A DNA stretch of 64,000 nucleotides from Lepidonotus clava (taxonomy: Eukaryota > Annelida > Polychaeta > Phyllodocida > Polynoidae): NCBI GenBank assembly GCA_936440205.1, contig OW387147.1:17013629-17077628 (forward strand). The letters are read 5' to 3'. The notes below the pieces were generated by a model. It was not told where the DNA came from and did not search any database. It saw nothing but the letters and a program-made list of their open reading frames with translations. The position numbers and the translations under genes were made by a program. Shown piece by piece: positions 22,064 through 32,987 of the stretch; position 1 is the first letter of the stretch; each line of letters starts with the position of its first letter.

Positions 22064-25000
22064 TGGAATTAAAGTATGATGCATGCTTGCTGAGTTTGGA
22101 CATGGATTAAAGTCTGATAGTCAAGAGGGGATTATGGAATTTTGTTATAGTTGAAGAGGTAGCAGCAAAAGAGCAAGCTCAAAATGTTAGCCACGTACCA
22201 ATTAGGGACAAGAGGTATATTGAATGATGTCTGAAGTTGGGTTTCATATTGTACCAACGTTGAATGTAAGACGATGTGCGCAAAAGCTGCAAGTTGGTGT
22301 CCTGAATATTTTTGCTCATGTTTCCTTGAAGAACATGATAAGGAAGATTATAATTATTGTAGGTACAAGGAAACAAAGATTATTATGTGATTCACCCTGG
22401 TTACTTCTTTAAGGTTATGGAGTAACCTAGTTGTAAATATAGTAAATATAGATAAACTGGAACCAGGTAAGAGTTTGCCGGAAAAAGATGAAATGCCAAT
22501 CTCTAATCTATTCTTTGCTAAATGCAACAAGGAAATTATGAAAAGACCAGTCCATGTCCCGTAGAAGTACCAAAAATGAAACTGAGACACAATGGATGTG
22601 TAACAGATTTTATGGTAATATAAATACTTAGCAAACGATTTGGCGGATCTCGTCTTAACGATATATATAATTGGGACGAAGGCTTCTAGCTTATTGATAA
22701 TAATTCATGCTCTTTCTTCTTCAATCTGTAACTTATTTGTTCATCTCTATGTGTCTTATGAAATAAGATACTGATTACATATTGGATGTATTATTGTTAT
22801 TATGAAAATGAACAAGTCAATTAGATTATTGTGTTCCATAGGAGCCATTTTCTATGAAAAATTATTATTAATTTAACATACTCTTTGCGTTAACCGCATC
22901 CTCCGCTTAAGTGTCACAATTGAATTTTTGGCGAGACTTTTTGAATGATTTCTTTTGAAGAAAACACACTGAATGAGGTACTTAATGTGTATGACAACTG
23001 GCAGTCAAATCGGTGTATACAAAGAAAATATAACGCGGTTAGTATGACTACTTCATGTATATGTAGATGGCCGTGCATTCTTATTGAACTAGAAATACGA
23101 CGACTAAAGAAATCAAGTAACTTTTGATTTATTAGTCGTGATATTGAAATTAAAATGTCGACACGGTGGACAGCTCAACTGTTATACGAGACAAAACGAA
23201 ACTGATGTGGTTTTACAACTCTGCTGTGATGCTGTACATTTGCCTTGAGGTATTGGTTAGTCTCTTCATAGTTTAACTCTGACTTCTAGTGTGTATGCAT
23301 TGATATACAAGTTTCCCCCAAATGGTCATTCTGTTTCAAAATAGCTTATATGCGGAGACTACCTATTGCCCTGTAAGAAATGAAAAGAAATCTAAAGAAT
23401 GTAACGCATTTGTGGTCTCGGTTTTCCTTGATAACGATATAATGAGATGGAAAGGCGGTCTGAATGAATGTAAAGGGTTGAAATACTTTTTTTTTGGTGT
23501 ATATTTTGAAACCCATTAGAGAGCTCTTTAGGACATTGTTTGACAGATCTTATAGGGAAGTGCAATATGAAACTTTGATGCAATATATGTGTTTATATAT
23601 ACATTCTTGAACGCATGATCTTTGTCTCTTCTCTCTGTTTTGTGCATAGATATTTCTGTGCTATAACTGCTGTTTTCCGTATACATAATCTGTACATATC
23701 CTATGCTTATTTCGTTTTGATTGCACTGTGCTTATCTGAAGGTTGTTGGTTGTCGTCAAGTTATGTTTTGACTGGACGTTGAGGTGGGAGATGTAAATTT
23801 AAACAAATTGTACAGCTATACAAAACGTTCATTCCATACCATGTGCATTGCCAGTTTGAATATAGATCATTACAAATATTACTTGCCTGATCACTAAAAC
23901 AGTTTGCTACATCAAGTTGATCTGAATAATACTATTATAATTTATTGCACTGTTGGTGTTCCGACTGAAAGGCGTAGGTTTAGTAAGAGCCTAGATTTGA
24001 ATAAGACCTGGTGATCTTGTTAGGTAATTGTTGTTTCTTTTGTGTGTACATTGTATCATCCATTGGTGTAGATATCACTTCTATTGCTGATATGAAATTC
24101 GGATAGACCTTGCCGTTACAAGAAATTCTTGTCGAATTCTGAAAGAATATACGTGACCCCCCACCACCAAATAAGGCATACGTCGCGCCCCCCCAAAAAA
24201 ATTAAACAAAAATGGTTTTCTACAGAAATCACATGCTAAAACACCTTCACAAAACAGAGTATTCACAGATTTGAAAGAATGAAGGCTCTATCTTATGGAG
24301 AATATATTTTCTCCTGATGGTCACAGAAAATGCCGATTTGCGTTGTTATTTAAAAAAGCGGTTTCTTGAACGTATTTTCTTTTGATCACATGCAAGACTT
24401 GAAACATTCAGTACTTTGGTTGTAATATTGATAGAAACTTATTATTTTATCATTTCAAATATTAAGTTGTCCGCTTTTACAATCACTTGAAACCCCAATT
24501 TTTTCATCTCTGACTTATGCTCACTATGTGGTGGTGGGGTCACATATAGCGGGTTATAGATAGATACATCTACTACTTAGTATTTAAGTTAAATGCATTG
24601 TTTTCGACATTCCTCCTTCATTCCGTTATGTCTGCTACTACAGAACATTCACTTAACCTATCTAGGATTACAAACTTGTACAGCAAATTTACAGGACATT
24701 TATTAAACCTGTTTTTATTTGATTAAGAACAAAGAATGAATTGGAATGACATATTACTTTAATGAATGCAATAGTTTGTTGTAAATGTCGAATGGAGAAC
24801 TTCCGGTTATTAAAAAATGTGAAGACGATATAAGACGAAGAAAGAATAGTACTTGTGATATTCATTCTGGAAAATAAATTATATTCCTAAATATTGACGT
24901 TTGATCTGGTATTTTAGATACACTAACGTTGCGGAATTGGTGTTTTATGCGATTTTACATCTGCTACAAATGTAAATATGTAGTGGGATGAATAGAAAAG

Positions 25001-25817
25001 AGCCATAATTCACTTGGGTCAAAATGTTTAATACTATGACAACGGTTCAAGTATTTAGAGTCCTCGTACACTTATTCCAGGGACCGGCGTTGACTACCTA
25101 TGTTTTATGTTCAGAGATCGGACATGGTATCTTTCCCTGCACCGTTATTTTCTCTCTGGGCTAGTGACGCACTAGTCTCTCGAAGCTGGAAACAAACACA
25201 TAATAATAGTATACTACTTACAAATCATCAGAAAAGTCTGACTATTGATATAAATTGGCATTACCTACACAGATGTGCTCTTGTTACAATATGGTTCGGA
25301 ATTCCTCAATTAGAAAACCTAAAACTAAATACCATTTTATTGTTTCAAAATACATTATGATATTGCTATTCGTTTCATATTTATGACTGTAACCGCAGTG
25401 GTTGCTTATTCAGGACAAAACACAATGTAGAATAATCCATTCACAAGTATATTTTCTTCTATATTTTTTTCACATAGAATCTAATGGTGGGAGAGAGTTC
25501 TATCGTACGGCGCTGACCATAAGTTTTCCTTGCATGTCAAAGGTGATAAACTTACAAAATGCAATAAATTACTTATTCGTATAGGCCTATTTTTCCAAAT
25601 AATAATTATTTACACCCATCAATTAAGCACCACTTTAGGGGCTTTCCATTTAGTACGTATGCACAATTTAGAAAAATCTCAGACCACCCCATTGAAAAAT
25701 ACGCATTGGCTATATACTAAAATGTACACACATTTTCAAAAATCTCAGACCCCCTCTCCCCCCTTGATGCGAACATACTTAAAGGAAGGCCCCTAGTAAT
25801 GACCCCACAGTTCTCAC
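22064..25817. other. Spacer between convergent SNX13 and the chitin-binding gene
   Basis: AT-rich sequence with only short chance reading frames. It may hold a long SNX13 3' UTR and the last, unidentified exon and 3' UTR of the minus-strand chitin-binding gene. No RNA gene or clear repeat was recognised. Confidence 0.4.
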
Positions 25818-27635
25818 CTGGGCAGGTGACGCCCTCTTCAGGCTCGCAGGGGTACTCGTGGGGGCCGTAGGCGGGGCTGTAGGCCTGTCCGTAGGCGGTG
25901 GGGGCGGGGTAGCGGTCCGGGCGGACGGCCGTGCCCGCTGGGCAGGTGAAGGGCAGGGCGTAGTACCTCAGCCGGCCGTACGAGTCGTACCACGGTTCGT
26001 CGCCGTAGTCACAGCGCAGGTAGCGGCACCTGTCGGTCGGGTGGGGGAGGTAGCGCCCCACAGCGTCACAGTCTGCTCAACAGGGAGAGATAAGGGATGT
26101 CATTTTTCGAATTTTGCTTTTCAAATTATTCCTACATATTTCTAAGTCAACTTAAGCATAAATTAACGTTTTCTGGCAAATATTCTAACTTTTTAGTGTC
26201 TAAACTGAAAATCCGGAATTATCCTTCTTAGTTTTCCGGATTTTTCATCGCCCCTGAGTGGGATCTCTGATCTGAGATGGATTGACTCTTGTTCTAAGGA
26301 AAGATGTCACATTTCCACAATCTTAAAAAGGCTATAGGTTTTCCTACTTTTTTATTAGTGATTTTGGACTGCACGACTGATTTGTCCTACATTGCTTTAA
26401 AGGGATTACTAACTGGTTAGATTAGTGCCACCTGGTCAGTAAAAAAGTTGAACTTCAAAATCTATAGAGGCTTCACATTGAGTATGGGTAAAACATGATT
26501 TCTAATTAAAATCCAGATAAATCAAAAGAAAATTAATGCCCTTCCAACAGGCATTTAAGAGATGTGAAAAGTTGCACAGTGGGGCCTCCTGGTGAGAAAA
26601 ATGAAAAACCTGTTGGGCCCAAATATGTGCTAAAATCCAATTCCGATCAACAGGTTTTGTTGGTCTAGACACACAATTAAATTGCTCTAAAAGAAAACAC
26701 TCAATAGGGAATGTAAAGAATGCTCCACTTTTAAAGGTTATGGTTTGCACAAGCAATCTTATTTCATTGGTGACCCCAACTCTTTTCCTCAAACATGTTC
26801 TATAGGCCTAGATCTTAAGAACATTATTTATGAGGCTTGCTGAGGCTATAATGGATTTCAGGCCTTCCAAGATAATCTTTATAGTGAAATTTTGAAGTTT
26901 CCATAGGTTTCTATACTTAAGACCGTTCCCTTCCTCCCCACTTACCTGAGACTTAGCATGGAAACATGCTTTCTTTTGTTTTATCAGTGATTATGATGGC
27001 CCTGGGTTAATGCTTAAAATTTGTTTCAAAGGTTTGTAATGGATTTCCATTTTGGAGTAAGCAGTCAGTCATCCCCTTAATGTCTGTTTTAAAGTGTTTT
27101 TTTCCTTTTAGTTATATGTATGTGTAACTCTATTCCAAAATGTTTTTCGTCTCAGTAGCCTACAGAAAAAAACCCAGTTTTCCTATACATTTTCATCAAA
27201 AAGATATCAGTAAGAAAACATTTTCTGACAAAAAAATATTGTCCAGTATATTAACTACATGACTTTTTATCAAAGTGTACGATACTGTACAAAGAAATTG
27301 ATTAACAAGAATCATATTCGATAATGAAAGTCACTTCTTGAATTTTCCACCAATTTCAAAAGAAAACATGTCCAAAGTATTTTTTAAGAAAGCATATACT
27401 TATTTCGTAAAATAGGGCATTTTCCGTCCGTTATGAATATGGGTGTGTGATTACCTTAAAGCTTAAAATTGTGTGTTTAGCCATAGACAAAAAGTGCAAA
27501 TTACTCACATGGGTTGATGGTGTGTTTTCCTACGGGATAATAATAAGAGCCGAATCCGGCGAATCCCTTGTCCCCAAGGTAGTTGTAAGATGCAGTGGCA
27601 ACCACCACAAGGGCGGATAGAATGAGCAGTTTCAT
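25818..27635 (-). CDS. Secreted chitin-binding (peritrophin-A / CBM14-type) protein, 3' end not resolved
   Basis: Exon 1 (27635-27509) starts at an ATG with a signal peptide (MKLLILSALVVVATAS), then a Tyr/Gly-rich segment, and ends at a GTGAGT donor. Exon 2 (26072-25818) follows a CAG acceptor in the matching phase and ends at GTGAGA. The joined protein has a six-cysteine arrangement (YCDAVGR, CRYLRC, FTCPAGT, YPCEPEEGVTC) typical of the chitin-binding type 2 / CBM14 fold, including the diagnostic CPAG turn. A Tyr/Pro/Ala-rich insert (PTAYGQAYSPAYGPHEY) lengthens the stretch before the fifth cysteine. Expected role: an extracellular protein of mucus, cuticle or gut lining that binds chitin or similar glycans. 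The exon after 25818 was not found. Reading through the donor would meet a stop near 25717, so a short terminal exon or read-through are both possible. A TATA box supports the start. Confidence 0.75.
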
Positions 27636-27716
27636 ACTGAAGCTGGTCGTCTTTTTAGATAATGAGGAATAAGGATTCTTCTACAATATGATCAGTTTCA
27701 CCGCTATATGGGTCCC

Positions 27717-27724
27717 TTATATAT
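27717..27724 (-). promoter_or_regulatory. TATA box of the chitin-binding gene
   Basis: The minus strand reads GGATATATAAGGG around this site, about 85 bases upstream of the signal-peptide ATG at 27635. This predicts a start site near 27690. Confidence 0.6.
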
Positions 27725-27934
27725 CCACCATCCAGGGACAATGGCCCAGACATATCGTGGGTATGACCTCAGGGCAAAGGGTCATAAAACATGTCTGTTG
27801 CCATGGGAATGTTGTCATGGTGACCAGGGACAGACCGGATCAGTCACTGCCACACCTGGTGACCCCCGTACTGACCCAGGAGGTGGCATACCACAGGGTA
27901 AGTTGCAATTGGTCTCCTCCTAACGTTTGTATTG

Positions 27935-28487
27935 TGTGCGTGTGTTTATGTGTGTATGAGGTTTTGCGTGAATCAGTATAGATTAGCACATTCATTCAGG
28001 GGCGGATACAGGATTTAACCTCAGTCCCCTAGCTTTTTCCTTGTCAGTGGTGTCCTTCTTCGCCATTCTTTACATCAATTAGTCAATTTTCAACCTCATA
28101 CCATTATCAATAACCATCTTAGATATTGGGATGTATGCAAATAAGTCTAGAGCCAATGCAATAGGAGGGGCAGATACAGGATTTTTGATGGGGGTGGTGG
28201 GGATGGGGGGATCAGCATATAGACTAAGTACTAAAATGGCATGGATTTGCATGCACACGTGCGGCATTTCCCTCTCTTTTTTTGTAGTTTAGCGGTCCAT
28301 CAAAACAGAAGAGGGTCAGGATCCCCTGGATCCGCCCCTAATTCATCCAACACGTGTATATATATATATATATATATATATATGCGTGAGCTTATGTGTT
28401 AATCAGTAAAGATCAACACATCCATCCAATAGGTAATGTGTGTGAGCTTGTGTGTTAATCAGTATTGATCAGTACATTCATCCAATG
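27935..28487 (+). repeat. Minisatellite, left part (~50-55 bp unit), interrupted by a MITE
   Basis: The unit contains GTGTGAGCTTGTGTGTTAAT, then CAGTATTGATCA, then GTACATTCATCCAAT. Copies are seen at about 27950, 28380 and 28435. The array resumes after the Penelope-like element at 33420, so one array was split by that insertion. A (TA)n run lies at 28357-28382. Confidence 0.65.
27997..28340. mobile_element. hAT-like MITE (TIR AGGGGCGGATMCAGG), copy 1
   Basis: The left end CAGGGGCGGATACAGG and the right end CCTGGATCCGCCCCT are inverted repeats. The flanks share ATTCAT, consistent with an imperfect 8 bp duplication in the minisatellite. It has no coding capacity. An internal AGGGGCAGATACAGG suggests a nested or composite structure. 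A diverged copy lies at 51898-52198. Confidence 0.65.
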
Positions 28488-28919
28488 TAGAATTCAAAGT
28501 GGAGTAAATATATCCAACTCGACGACTGACTGGTGGACAGGTGTTGATAAACTTTTTATTATAATGAATAAAATCGTGGCGTGATCAACATGTTTCGACT
28601 GGTCAAAGTCTTCTTCAGGATCTGATAGCTACAGTGTAAAATTTGTTTATATAGTCAAGAATCAACAGTGTAGATGGTTGAGTGTTAAACGCGGTTGATT
28701 TCTACGGGTGGATATCCACAGTGTTAAGCGTTGAAATTGTCTTTGGAAAATAAAAGTCCACTTTTTTGAGATTATATTTATAACTTTTCTTAATTTTACA
28801 AATACTTTTAGAATTCGTCCGTAATAGTTAGGGAAACATCTTTGAATCTAGATTATATAAATAGAACTTCAGATTAAACAACATCAACAGTAAATCCGCA
28901 CGCCTGGGATGAATAAAAA
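28488..28919 (-). repeat. Penelope pseudo-LTR, 3' copy
   Basis: 432 bp, from TAGAATTCAAAGTGGAG to GATGAATAAAAA, same length as the copy at 32988-33419, with three single-base differences. Direct terminal repeats of this type (pLTRs) are characteristic of Penelope-like elements. Confidence 0.9.
28583..28622 (-). ncRNA. Hammerhead-like ribozyme motif (3' pLTR)
   Basis: On the minus strand the order is stem I GATC, core CUGAAGA (plus one extra A), stem II GACU/AGUC, core GAAA, a tiny stem III (AC/GU), GUU, then stem I GATC. This matches the minimal type I hammerhead described in Penelope-like elements, with a CUGANGA core and cleavage expected after GUU. The one extra A between the core and stem II is atypical and could lower activity. 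Confidence 0.55.
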
Positions 28920-28995
28920 ATTTTCAAGTAAAACAATTACAGGTGTACAAAAAGATGTCCGTCTCTACGGGGTAAATGTTTAGGTTGGATCCGAA

Positions 28996-30039
28996 TTAGA
29001 AAAGTTGGTTCCTGCGGCACAGGAATTGGAAGAGTACTAATTCTCTGATAGCCTCCCCACGTCCGGGTATAATCTCTTCCACCATATTGGCGATCACGTT
29101 GATTCGGAGTCTAACGTCTGACTCACTCAGACTAGCTGCTCCCTGAGTTGGCACTGTGGTGGTACTGTCAATGTTCTGTTGGTCTGTGGGGTTGGTTGTG
29201 GGAGTGTGGCCCAGTTGGACGGTGGCCACAGATTTGGGTGACCCATCAGTTGATGATATGTCCGAGTATTGTCCCTGGACTGGATCTTCGGGGGTTGATA
29301 GTAGAGGTGGGGTGTTCAGTTGGTGGTCGACAGTCTCGGTAAACTCCATGTTGTTGCTGGTAGAAGTTGGCGGGGGTGGCCCGTTGGGGGTGGCCACAGT
29401 GTCCATCTTCAGATGTGGTGGAGCTTCCTGTGGTGGTTCTCTTTTAGTGGAGTCCCCATTGGTGGTATCACTGACCTCATCGTGTGTGATCAATGGTAGT
29501 ACAGGAGTTGAAGTGTTGTTGGGGGGTGGTAGTCTGATAGGCGAGTCGTTGAGGAGCTGCACTACTGCTGCTGGTAGCAATGGCGAGATGCTTGGATCCG
29601 TGGTCAGGAACTCGGACAGGTTAAAGTCCTCAGTGGGCGGTAGGTCGTTCAGTCTGGCGACGAACTCTTGAAGGGAGATGGAGGCGGTGGCAATTGGTGT
29701 GTTGACCGTCTCGGCATTGGTGGTCATTTTCTCTTGGCCTGGGATGTTTGCTTGTGCGAGGTCTCCCCCACTGGTGTCAGCGTTGGTAGTGGCCATGGCG
29801 AGCGATAATGGGGTGCTCGAGGCGGACAGCTTGTCCACCGGTTGGCCGTTGACTTGGTTTGCGATGCCGCCATGATTCTTCTTCACGTGTCGCGCTAGGC
29901 TCGTCCTTGTCTGATATCCGCGGTCACAGTGCTTACATTTGAAGATCAGCGAGTCCGATTGGTGGACTAGAGTGTTGTGTCGGCGCTCTGCCTTCAAACT
30001 ACCAAAAGTTCTTCCACAGGTTTCGCATGTGTACTCCAT
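28996..30039 (-). CDS. Second frame of the Penelope-like element: tandem C2H2 zinc-finger protein, 347 aa
   Basis: The ATG at 30039 lies 29 bases after the stop of the RT/endonuclease frame. Residues 5-26 and 35-56 form two classical C2H2 fingers (C-x2-C-x12-H-x4-H): C5, C8, H21, H26 and C35, C38, H51, H56. The rest is Pro/Thr/Ser-rich and probably disordered, with a short helical, charged C-terminus. An in-frame ATG also exists at 30114 inside the RT frame, but the downstream start places the fingers at the N-terminus. A separate zinc-finger protein downstream of the GIY-YIG domain is not part of the standard Penelope layout I know. It could bind element RNA/DNA or guide integration (inference). 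Confidence 0.75.
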   Translation of the reverse strand: MEYTCETCGRTFGSLKAERRHNTLVHQSDSLIFKCKHCDRGYQTRTSLARHVKKNHGGIANQVNGQPVDKLSASSTPLSLAMATTNADTSGGDLAQANIPGQEKMTTNAETVNTPIATASISLQEFVARLNDLPPTEDFNLSEFLTTDPSISPLLPAAVVQLLNDSPIRLPPPNNTSTPVLPLITHDEVSDTTNGDSTKREPPQEAPPHLKMDTVATPNGPPPPTSTSNNMEFTETVDHQLNTPPLLSTPEDPVQGQYSDISSTDGSPKSVATVQLGHTPTTNPTDQQNIDSTTTVPTQGAASLSESDVRLRINVIANMVEEIIPGRGEAIRELVLFQFLCRRNQLF

Positions 30040-30068
30040 GTTTGTCAATATTTGTGGTCTAAAAATAG

Positions 30069-31694
30069 TTACCAGCGTTGGTTGAGGCCGTCTGGTTGGA
30101 AGGTGCCCAGACACGTGATCCAGGCCTCCTCCAATCGGAGGCGCGCGTTGATATTGGTGGCGGAATCCACCGCTGACAAGATGGCGTCGGTTGGCGAGTG
30201 GCCGGGTTGTGTGTAGTGAATCGCGATGGTTTTGAGGCAGTTTGGCGTGCGGATGTCCCGAAGATGTTGTTGAAATCTAGTATGGATTGAATTGGAGGTT
30301 TGTCCAATGTACTGTTTGTGGCATTTACGACATTGTATGAGATATACCACATCGTGGCTTTGGCAAGTCGCTGAGGTGGCCGTGCGTAGTTTTCTACCGT
30401 TGGCGGTTGATTCCACAGTGTGGATGTCACGGATGTGTTGACAAGTTGTGCAGTTCCTTCGACCGCAGGGTCGAGTGCCTAATTTCTGTTTCTCTGGTAG
30501 AATTTTGGAGTGTACAAGGATATCTCTAAGATTTCTAGTGCGTCGGAAGGTAACAAGGATTTTCGAGTCGTTAATGGGGGGCCTCACGTTGTCTAGTAGA
30601 AACTGAGAGTTGTTGACACCTGTTGATATATGGGAATGTGTAGGATCAAAGGTCACTATAAGTGGAATGTTTTTGTCCTGAGTTGGCGTGGTCAGTGGGT
30701 TGATCAGTGTATTTCGGTCTAGATCTGCTGCTTTCTGGCGGGCTTCTAAGAGTAGATTCATGGGGTATCCACGCTGTAACATGCTTGTCATCATTTCATA
30801 GGTGTGTTTGTAGTAGTCTCTGATGTTGGAGCAAATGCGTCTCACCCTCAGAAATTGGCTGTAGGGGATGGATCTTTTTTGGTGCTTGGGGTGGAATGAC
30901 TTGTAGTGTAGATACCGGTAGACATCGGTAGGCTTCCGAAATAGGTAGGTGGACAAACTATTGTCTGGCGCTCTATGGACTTCAACGTCAAGGAAGTGGA
31001 CTGTAGTAGCTGAGATCTCTGCAGTGAACTTAATGCTGTGGTGTTGTTGGTTTAGGTAATGAAGGAATCGTTCTGCTTCAATCTGTGGTCCCGGGAAAAT
31101 ACAAAATATGTCATCGATGAATCGTAACCACAGTGTAGGTTTGATCGGGTAGGTGGATAGTAGGCTGCTTTCTAGGTGGCCCATGAACAGGTTGGCATAG
31201 TTTGGGGCCATCTTGGTACCCATGGCTGTTCCACTCACTTGGTGGAAGAGGTCTCCGTTGAATTCAAAATAGTTCAAAGTTAGAATGAACCGTAGGAGTG
31301 TTGATATTAACCATGTAGGTGGGTCTTCAACCGCTCTTGTAAGGAGTGCTTCCTTGCAGGCGTTGATGCCTTCATTATGAGGAATGTTCGTGTAGAGGGA
31401 TGAGACGTCTATAGTAATCAACGTGTGGTCAGCTGGTAGAGTAATGTCTTGGATCTTCTGTAGAAAATCAGTGGTGTCTTTCACATAGCTAGGTAGAAGT
31501 GGTACCAGTGGTTTGAGGGCGTGGTCAACAAAAGCTGAGATGTGTTCAGTGGGTCCACCGCAGGCTGAGATGATAGGTCTCCCTGGGTTGTTTGGTTTGT
31601 GGATCTTGGGTAGTAGGTATAACAGTGGTAGACGTGGGAACTTATGGGTTAAGTTCAGGTGGGTGAACGGTGGTAGCATTTTATGTTGAACCAA
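30069..31694 (-). CDS. Penelope-like reverse transcriptase with C-terminal GIY-YIG endonuclease
   Basis: The listed part spans 541 residues. RT blocks in order: LPKIHKPNNPGRPI (29-41), ITIDVSSLYTNIPH (93-106), TAMGTKMAPNYANLF (156-170), catalytic RFIDDIF (191-197) and FLDVEVHR (234-241). Next come a CCHH-type linker (CGRRNCTTC, 410-418) and a GIY-YIG nuclease: VVYLIQC (449-455), QYIGQT (461-466), an Arg in HTRF (471-474), the Glu of LEEAWI (521-526) and Asn in GLNQR. Key nuclease residues are present. The frame and RT-family similarity continue upstream of 31694, so the true start is earlier and not determined. The stop at 30069 is followed closely by the zinc-finger frame. Confidence 0.9.
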   Translation of the reverse strand: MVQHKMLPPFTHLNLTHKFPRLPLLYLLPKIHKPNNPGRPIISACGGPTEHISAFVDHALKPLVPLLPSYVKDTTDFLQKIQDITLPADHTLITIDVSSLYTNIPHNEGINACKEALLTRAVEDPPTWLISTLLRFILTLNYFEFNGDLFHQVSGTAMGTKMAPNYANLFMGHLESSLLSTYPIKPTLWLRFIDDIFCIFPGPQIEAERFLHYLNQQHHSIKFTAEISATTVHFLDVEVHRAPDNSLSTYLFRKPTDVYRYLHYKSFHPKHQKRSIPYSQFLRVRRICSNIRDYYKHTYEMMTSMLQRGYPMNLLLEARQKAADLDRNTLINPLTTPTQDKNIPLIVTFDPTHSHISTGVNNSQFLLDNVRPPINDSKILVTFRRTRNLRDILVHSKILPEKQKLGTRPCGRRNCTTCQHIRDIHTVESTANGRKLRTATSATCQSHDVVYLIQCRKCHKQYIGQTSNSIHTRFQQHLRDIRTPNCLKTIAIHYTQPGHSPTDAILSAVDSATNINARLRLEEAWITCLGTFQPDGLNQRW

Positions 31695-32191
31695 GTTGGT
31701 TAAGTAGATCTTGATCTTTTTGATGGAGGCGTCATATATCCTAAGTGTAGAGCGTTCATAGTGTAGGGGGTTGCTTAGTTGTCGATGTCCTTCCTTTAGA
31801 TAGTCGGTTAAGTTCTGTATAACTATAGATCCACCTTTATCCGCCGGTTTGATGATAATCTGTTGGTCATTGCTCAGGTCTTCGAGGGCGACGCTTTCAG
31901 CTGCCGAAAGGTTGGGCTGGATGTGTGTACATTTAGGGGTGTTGATGACGTGGTTGTTCAGATTTCCTATGAAACTGTCAATATATAAGTCCTTGCCTGC
32001 AGGTGGTGTCCAGCCTGAGGACGGTTGGAAATTAGTAAAAGCATCTGTTAGCCGGGTGGATCAATTTTGGTGTTTCAGTCTTAGTCTACGGTTGAAAATA
32101 AATATATCTCTCAGTGTGTGACATGGGTGGTTGGACTTAGGTGTTGGACAAAACGTGAGGCCCTTGTTCAGTAGTTCTATGTGATCGGCAT

Positions 32192-32815
32192 TTAACGCTT
32201 TCGCACTAAGGTTGACGACGCTGTTCGGGTCGGCACTCTGAGAAGTAGGCGGTTGCCTCTTGAATCGTCTGCTTTTCTTTCTGCTCTCTGGGTGGTCTCC
32301 GGATTGAGAGTTATTCGAGCCAGTAAGTTGTTGATTTCGGTCATCTCCTCCGGTCTGCATATTTCTTCCGCCTGTGTGACCAGTGATTCTTTCTTCCACA
32401 TCAGTTCAGTAACCCGACCGGTCCAGTAATCCTGAAGCAGTTTTGTCAGAATGTTAGCAAAATCTATGTGGGCACGTTCCCATTTGAGTTGGAAATCGGT
32501 AGAGATTTCAGGTATTTGGGTAGTCACATTAGCCTGTAGGCCTCTCGGTGAAGTTCCACGTTCAACGTGTTGTGACATAATGTTCATGTGGTGCTGAGCT
32601 TTAAGGATACCCTTTTGAACTTTTCTTAACATGCGGTAATAGACCAAGTAGCGGTCTGTTAAGACCACCGAGTTGGGGTTGCTTATGTTGACATTTGATC
32701 CCCGTGGGGATACGAAAGGTGTGTTAGAGGTAGAAGTGCCTGGTTCCGGTGTTAACCGGGTTTTCTTAGCCACATGTTGTGTGTCATCAGTGTCTACGTT
32801 CTGGTTGGTTGCCAT
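32192..32815 (-). CDS. N-terminal-type reading frame of the Penelope-like element
   Basis: 207 residues starting MATNQNVDTDDTQHV, at the element's 5' side just inside the pseudo-LTR. The first part is polar and probably disordered. The middle (YYRMLRKVQKGILKAQHH, DFQLKWERAHIDFANI) is predicted helical. It is most likely the leading part of the RT polyprotein or a small accessory protein. I recognise no catalytic motif. It is described as found, without joining it to other frames. Confidence 0.6.
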   Translation of the reverse strand: MATNQNVDTDDTQHVAKKTRLTPEPGTSTSNTPFVSPRGSNVNISNPNSVVLTDRYLVYYRMLRKVQKGILKAQHHMNIMSQHVERGTSPRGLQANVTTQIPEISTDFQLKWERAHIDFANILTKLLQDYWTGRVTELMWKKESLVTQAEEICRPEEMTEINNLLARITLNPETTQRAERKADDSRGNRLLLRVPTRTASSTLVRKR

Positions 32816-32987
32816 ATTGCGCTGTAGTTGACTGTTGATAGTCTATCGTTTAAGAGGATCCACTGGATGCAAACAGTTACCTTGTGTGTGCTTGAACAAA
32901 GTGAAGTGTGGTAGACTGCAAACTCTCTCACTAGAAGCGCTGTTGGTAGTCGAGGATCCACAGGATGCAGGACATATGTAGGTGGAG

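Noticed and set aside
29148-29875. Plus-strand frames of 64-171 codons
   Set aside because: They are antisense shadows of the zinc-finger frame of the Penelope-like element.
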